7,607 nt of DNA. Origin: Acidimicrobiaceae bacterium TMED189. GTDB lineage: Bacteria > Actinomycetota > Acidimicrobiia > Actinomarinales > Actinomarinaceae. Below the pieces are notes generated by a model. The model saw only the letters and a list, made by a program, of their open reading frames with translations. It did no database searches and was not told where the DNA came from. Each line of letters begins with the position of its first letter. The stretch's first letter is position 1. Positions 6,305 through 7,607 of this stretch are shown in pieces. The position numbers were made by a program, and so were the translations under genes. The stretch covers positions 17,418 to 25,024 of the forward strand of contig NHIM01000022.1 in assembly GCA_002169845.1 (NCBI GenBank), in the 5' to 3' direction.

Positions 6305-7458
6305 TTAGAAGATTCGGTTGTCCTGTTAAATAGTCTAAACATGAGCGGTGAAACTGTAGCAGTTAATACCGCTAGTAATATAATTTGTTGTTCTAAATTC
6401 TTAGTAAGTAAATCGAGTTCAACACCTATTTCAGCCATCGCAATAATTAAACTAAATCTAGCAGAGAGTAAAAATCCACCTCCAAGTATTTTTGCCACTG
6501 AAATTTTTGAAAATATTAGAAGAAGTGATGGTAATACCTTAACAAGAACTGCAATTCCAAATAAATATAGTACATCTATGTAGAAATCTGTATTAGAGAA
6601 GAGTGATATATCATAATTTAATCCAATATTTATGAAAAAAATCGGAATTAAAAAACCATAGGAGAATCCCTTAAGACTACTTTCCAAACTTCCTCTGTTG
6701 GGAAATACAAATGCAAATAAAGTTCCTGCGAGAAACGCTCCAAGAATAGCCTCTATATCGAATAATACAGCAACACCTACAAGTGCAAGCATTAGTGCGA
6801 GTGAACTTCTAATGCCTAGTTCTTCAGGATCATTTCCATCGAACATTCTTGAAAATAATTGTGGATTCCACCAAGCCAATCTTCTTAAGATTCTTAAAAG
6901 GAATATAACAATTGCGAAATAGAGAATGATGTTTAAATTTTCAATTGAAACGCCGTTGGACTTTATTACGGATGCATAAACAGTTGCAGCTAATAGAGTC
7001 AATATGTCAGCAAGCAGGGCAATTATGAATAACATCTGTCCATAATCAGTCTTGATAGTGTCATCACTTCTTAATACGGAAATTACAATATCTACACTTG
7101 TAGTACACAAAACAAGAGCTAAAAATATTGGGTACTCTAATTCAGTGATAATCAAGAAAGAGATACCAACTGTAGATAAATAAACAAGTATTGGTAAGGC
7201 TAAAGTTCTAAGACCCTTTTCTCTAAATGTTTCCAATTCAATTTCAAAACCTGAAAGAAACATTAATAATAGAAATCCAAGAACTGCTAATCCTGAAATA
7301 AACTCAGAGGGTTCTACTAAATGAAGAACCGGACCAACAACTATACCAAATGCAATCTCGAGTACTATAGATGGAATTTTCAATCTAGAACCAACAAGAG
7401 GAAGTAAAAAAGCACCCAAGGATATTACTACAAGGGAAATTGCATCAAAACTTTCCAT
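6301..7458 (-). CDS. Cation:proton antiporter, CPA2 family (Na+/H+ or K+/H+ exchanger domain only)
   Basis: This 385-residue protein consists of a single Na_H_Exchanger membrane domain with about 12 hydrophobic segments and ends shortly after the last one, so the C-terminal RCK/TrkA-N regulatory domain found in KefB/KefC is absent. Recognisable elements are the early LKIPSIVLEIAFGIVVGP (26-43), FLSGFEIELETFREKG (67-82), the unwound-helix segment CTTSVDIVISVLR (118-130), the ion-binding helix LLADILTLL with Asp151, GAFLAGTLFA (240-249), GFLIPIFFINIGL (268-280) and SARFSLIIAMAEIG (332-345). The acidic ion-site residue is preceded by Ala150, where other members have Asn, Asp or Gln. Ion choice (Na+ or K+) cannot be read. 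It starts with ATG after AGGAG at 5 nt, and this SD overlaps the stop codon of the upstream UspA-type gene. Its last codons overlap the DUF368 start by 4 nt. Likely role: cytoplasmic pH and cation homeostasis. Confidence 0.92.
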   Translation of the reverse strand: MESFDAISLVVISLGAFLLPLVGSRLKIPSIVLEIAFGIVVGPVLHLVEPSEFISGLAVLGFLLLMFLSGFEIELETFREKGLRTLALPILVYLSTVGISFLIITELEYPIFLALVLCTTSVDIVISVLRSDDTIKTDYGQMLFIIALLADILTLLAATVYASVIKSNGVSIENLNIILYFAIVIFLLRILRRLAWWNPQLFSRMFDGNDPEELGIRSSLALMLALVGVAVLFDIEAILGAFLAGTLFAFVFPNRGSLESSLKGFSYGFLIPIFFINIGLNYDISLFSNTDFYIDVLYLFGIAVLVKVLPSLLLIFSKISVAKILGGGFLLSARFSLIIAMAEIGVELDLLTKNLEQQIILLAVLTATVSPLMFRLFNRTTESSK

Positions 7459-7463
7459 TTAAA

Positions 7464-7468
7464 CTCCT
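7464..7468 (-). promoter_or_regulatory. Shine-Dalgarno AGGAG of the antiporter, overlapping the preceding stop codon
   Basis: The upstream gene's TAG and this AGGAG share two bases (TAGGAG), and the ATG follows after 5 nt. Ribosomes finishing the upstream protein would sit on the antiporter start site, suggesting linked expression of the two proteins. Confidence 0.65.
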
Positions 7469-7607
7469 AATTAGGGATATATAAAACTGAAGAAGAAGAA
7501 TTATGTGAAATATACTCGGTAGTTTTTTTAAGCTGCCATCCGGATGATTTTTTATAACCGATTACTGAAAGATCAAATTTATCACAATAAGAAGTGAATA
7601 ATTTGGC
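7467..7607 (-). CDS. UspA-type universal stress protein, C-terminal 46 residues, runs off right edge
   Basis: The open frame from the right edge ends at TAG 7469-7467, 8 bp before the antiporter. It reads DKFDLSVIGYKKSSGWQLKK followed by TTEYISHNSSSSVLYIPN. This matches the end of a Usp domain: the beta strand D-L-x-V-[IM]-G, a glycine loop, a helix (TEYISHN in place of the common S-V-x-E-x-V-x-x-x) and a last strand ending VLYIP. In ATP-binding Usp proteins this loop reads G-x2-G-x9-G-[ST]; here the first Gly is present but the second and third positions are Lys and Thr, so nucleotide binding may be lost. Usp proteins or domains often accompany CPA2 antiporters, and this one probably belongs to the same transcript. 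Only the tail is visible, so length and number of Usp domains are unknown. Confidence 0.7.
   Translation of the reverse strand, partial: AKLFTSYCDKFDLSVIGYKKSSGWQLKKTTEYISHNSSSSVLYIPN

Noticed and set aside
6341..6583. 80-codon plus-strand open frame
   Set aside because: It lies wholly antisense within the antiporter gene, has no supporting SD or recognisable motif, and is rich in Ser/Asn/Ile as expected of a shadow frame.
6698..6922. 74-codon plus-strand open frame
   Set aside because: It is antisense within the antiporter, whose conserved segments explain the lack of stops on the other strand.
1..7607. CRISPR arrays, insertion sequences, tRNA/rRNA genes, prophage or defence genes
   Set aside because: No direct repeats with regular spacing, no transposase or terminal inverted repeats, and no structured RNA were seen; almost every base is accounted for by housekeeping-type genes.

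Overview
The window is an AT-rich, very tightly packed stretch of bacterial chromosome, about one third G+C by eye (not counted). It has no mobile element, no RNA gene and almost no spacer DNA. Gaps between genes range from -4 to 31 bp, apart from two divergent promoter gaps of 127 and 55 bp. This suggests a streamlined, probably aquatic or marine, free-living bacterium. The N-terminal style of the acyl-CoA ligase fragment, the TatA sequence, and the frequent TTG starts would fit a low-GC marine actinobacterium (Actinomarinales-like), but that placement is inference and low confidence.

Left part (1-4945), carbon metabolism. A 5'-partial view of an AMP-forming acyl-CoA ligase (minus strand, running off the left edge) is divergent from a GT8-family glycosyltransferase (plus). 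Next, a GH13 neopullulanase/cyclomaltodextrinase-type alpha-glucosidase (minus) is convergent with the GT8 gene and head-to-head with a GH77 4-alpha-glucanotransferase, MalQ (plus). The GH13 and GH77 enzymes form a plausible cytoplasmic maltodextrin/glycogen-processing pair: one hydrolyses alpha-glucan oligomers, the other disproportionates them. The GT8 protein may act on the same glucan or on a surface sugar; the sequence does not decide.

Right part (4942-7607), an apparent five-gene minus-strand operon. In transcription order it contains a UspA-type stress protein (C-terminus only, running off the right edge), a CPA2-type cation:proton antiporter, a DUF368 membrane protein (PopT-type polyprenyl-phosphate translocase family), a very short TatA (45 aa, a small gene easily missed) and a lipoprotein-type mono-haem cytochrome c. 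All but the stress protein act at the cytoplasmic membrane and depend on or respond to proton/sodium gradients. The last gene meets malQ tail to tail, the two TAA stops sharing one TTAA.

The most notable features are start-site features. The ligase has no ATG/GTG/TTG in a usable place but has an ideal Shine-Dalgarno in front of ATT. Four genes start with TTG (GT8, GH13, malQ, cytochrome c). The GH13/malQ pair has mirror-image SD-5nt-TTG start sites in 55 bp. I did not find a clearly new multi-gene defence or biosynthetic system. The best system-level lead is the antiporter-DUF368 pair, with overlapping reading frames and a possibly nucleotide-blind UspA protein just upstream.
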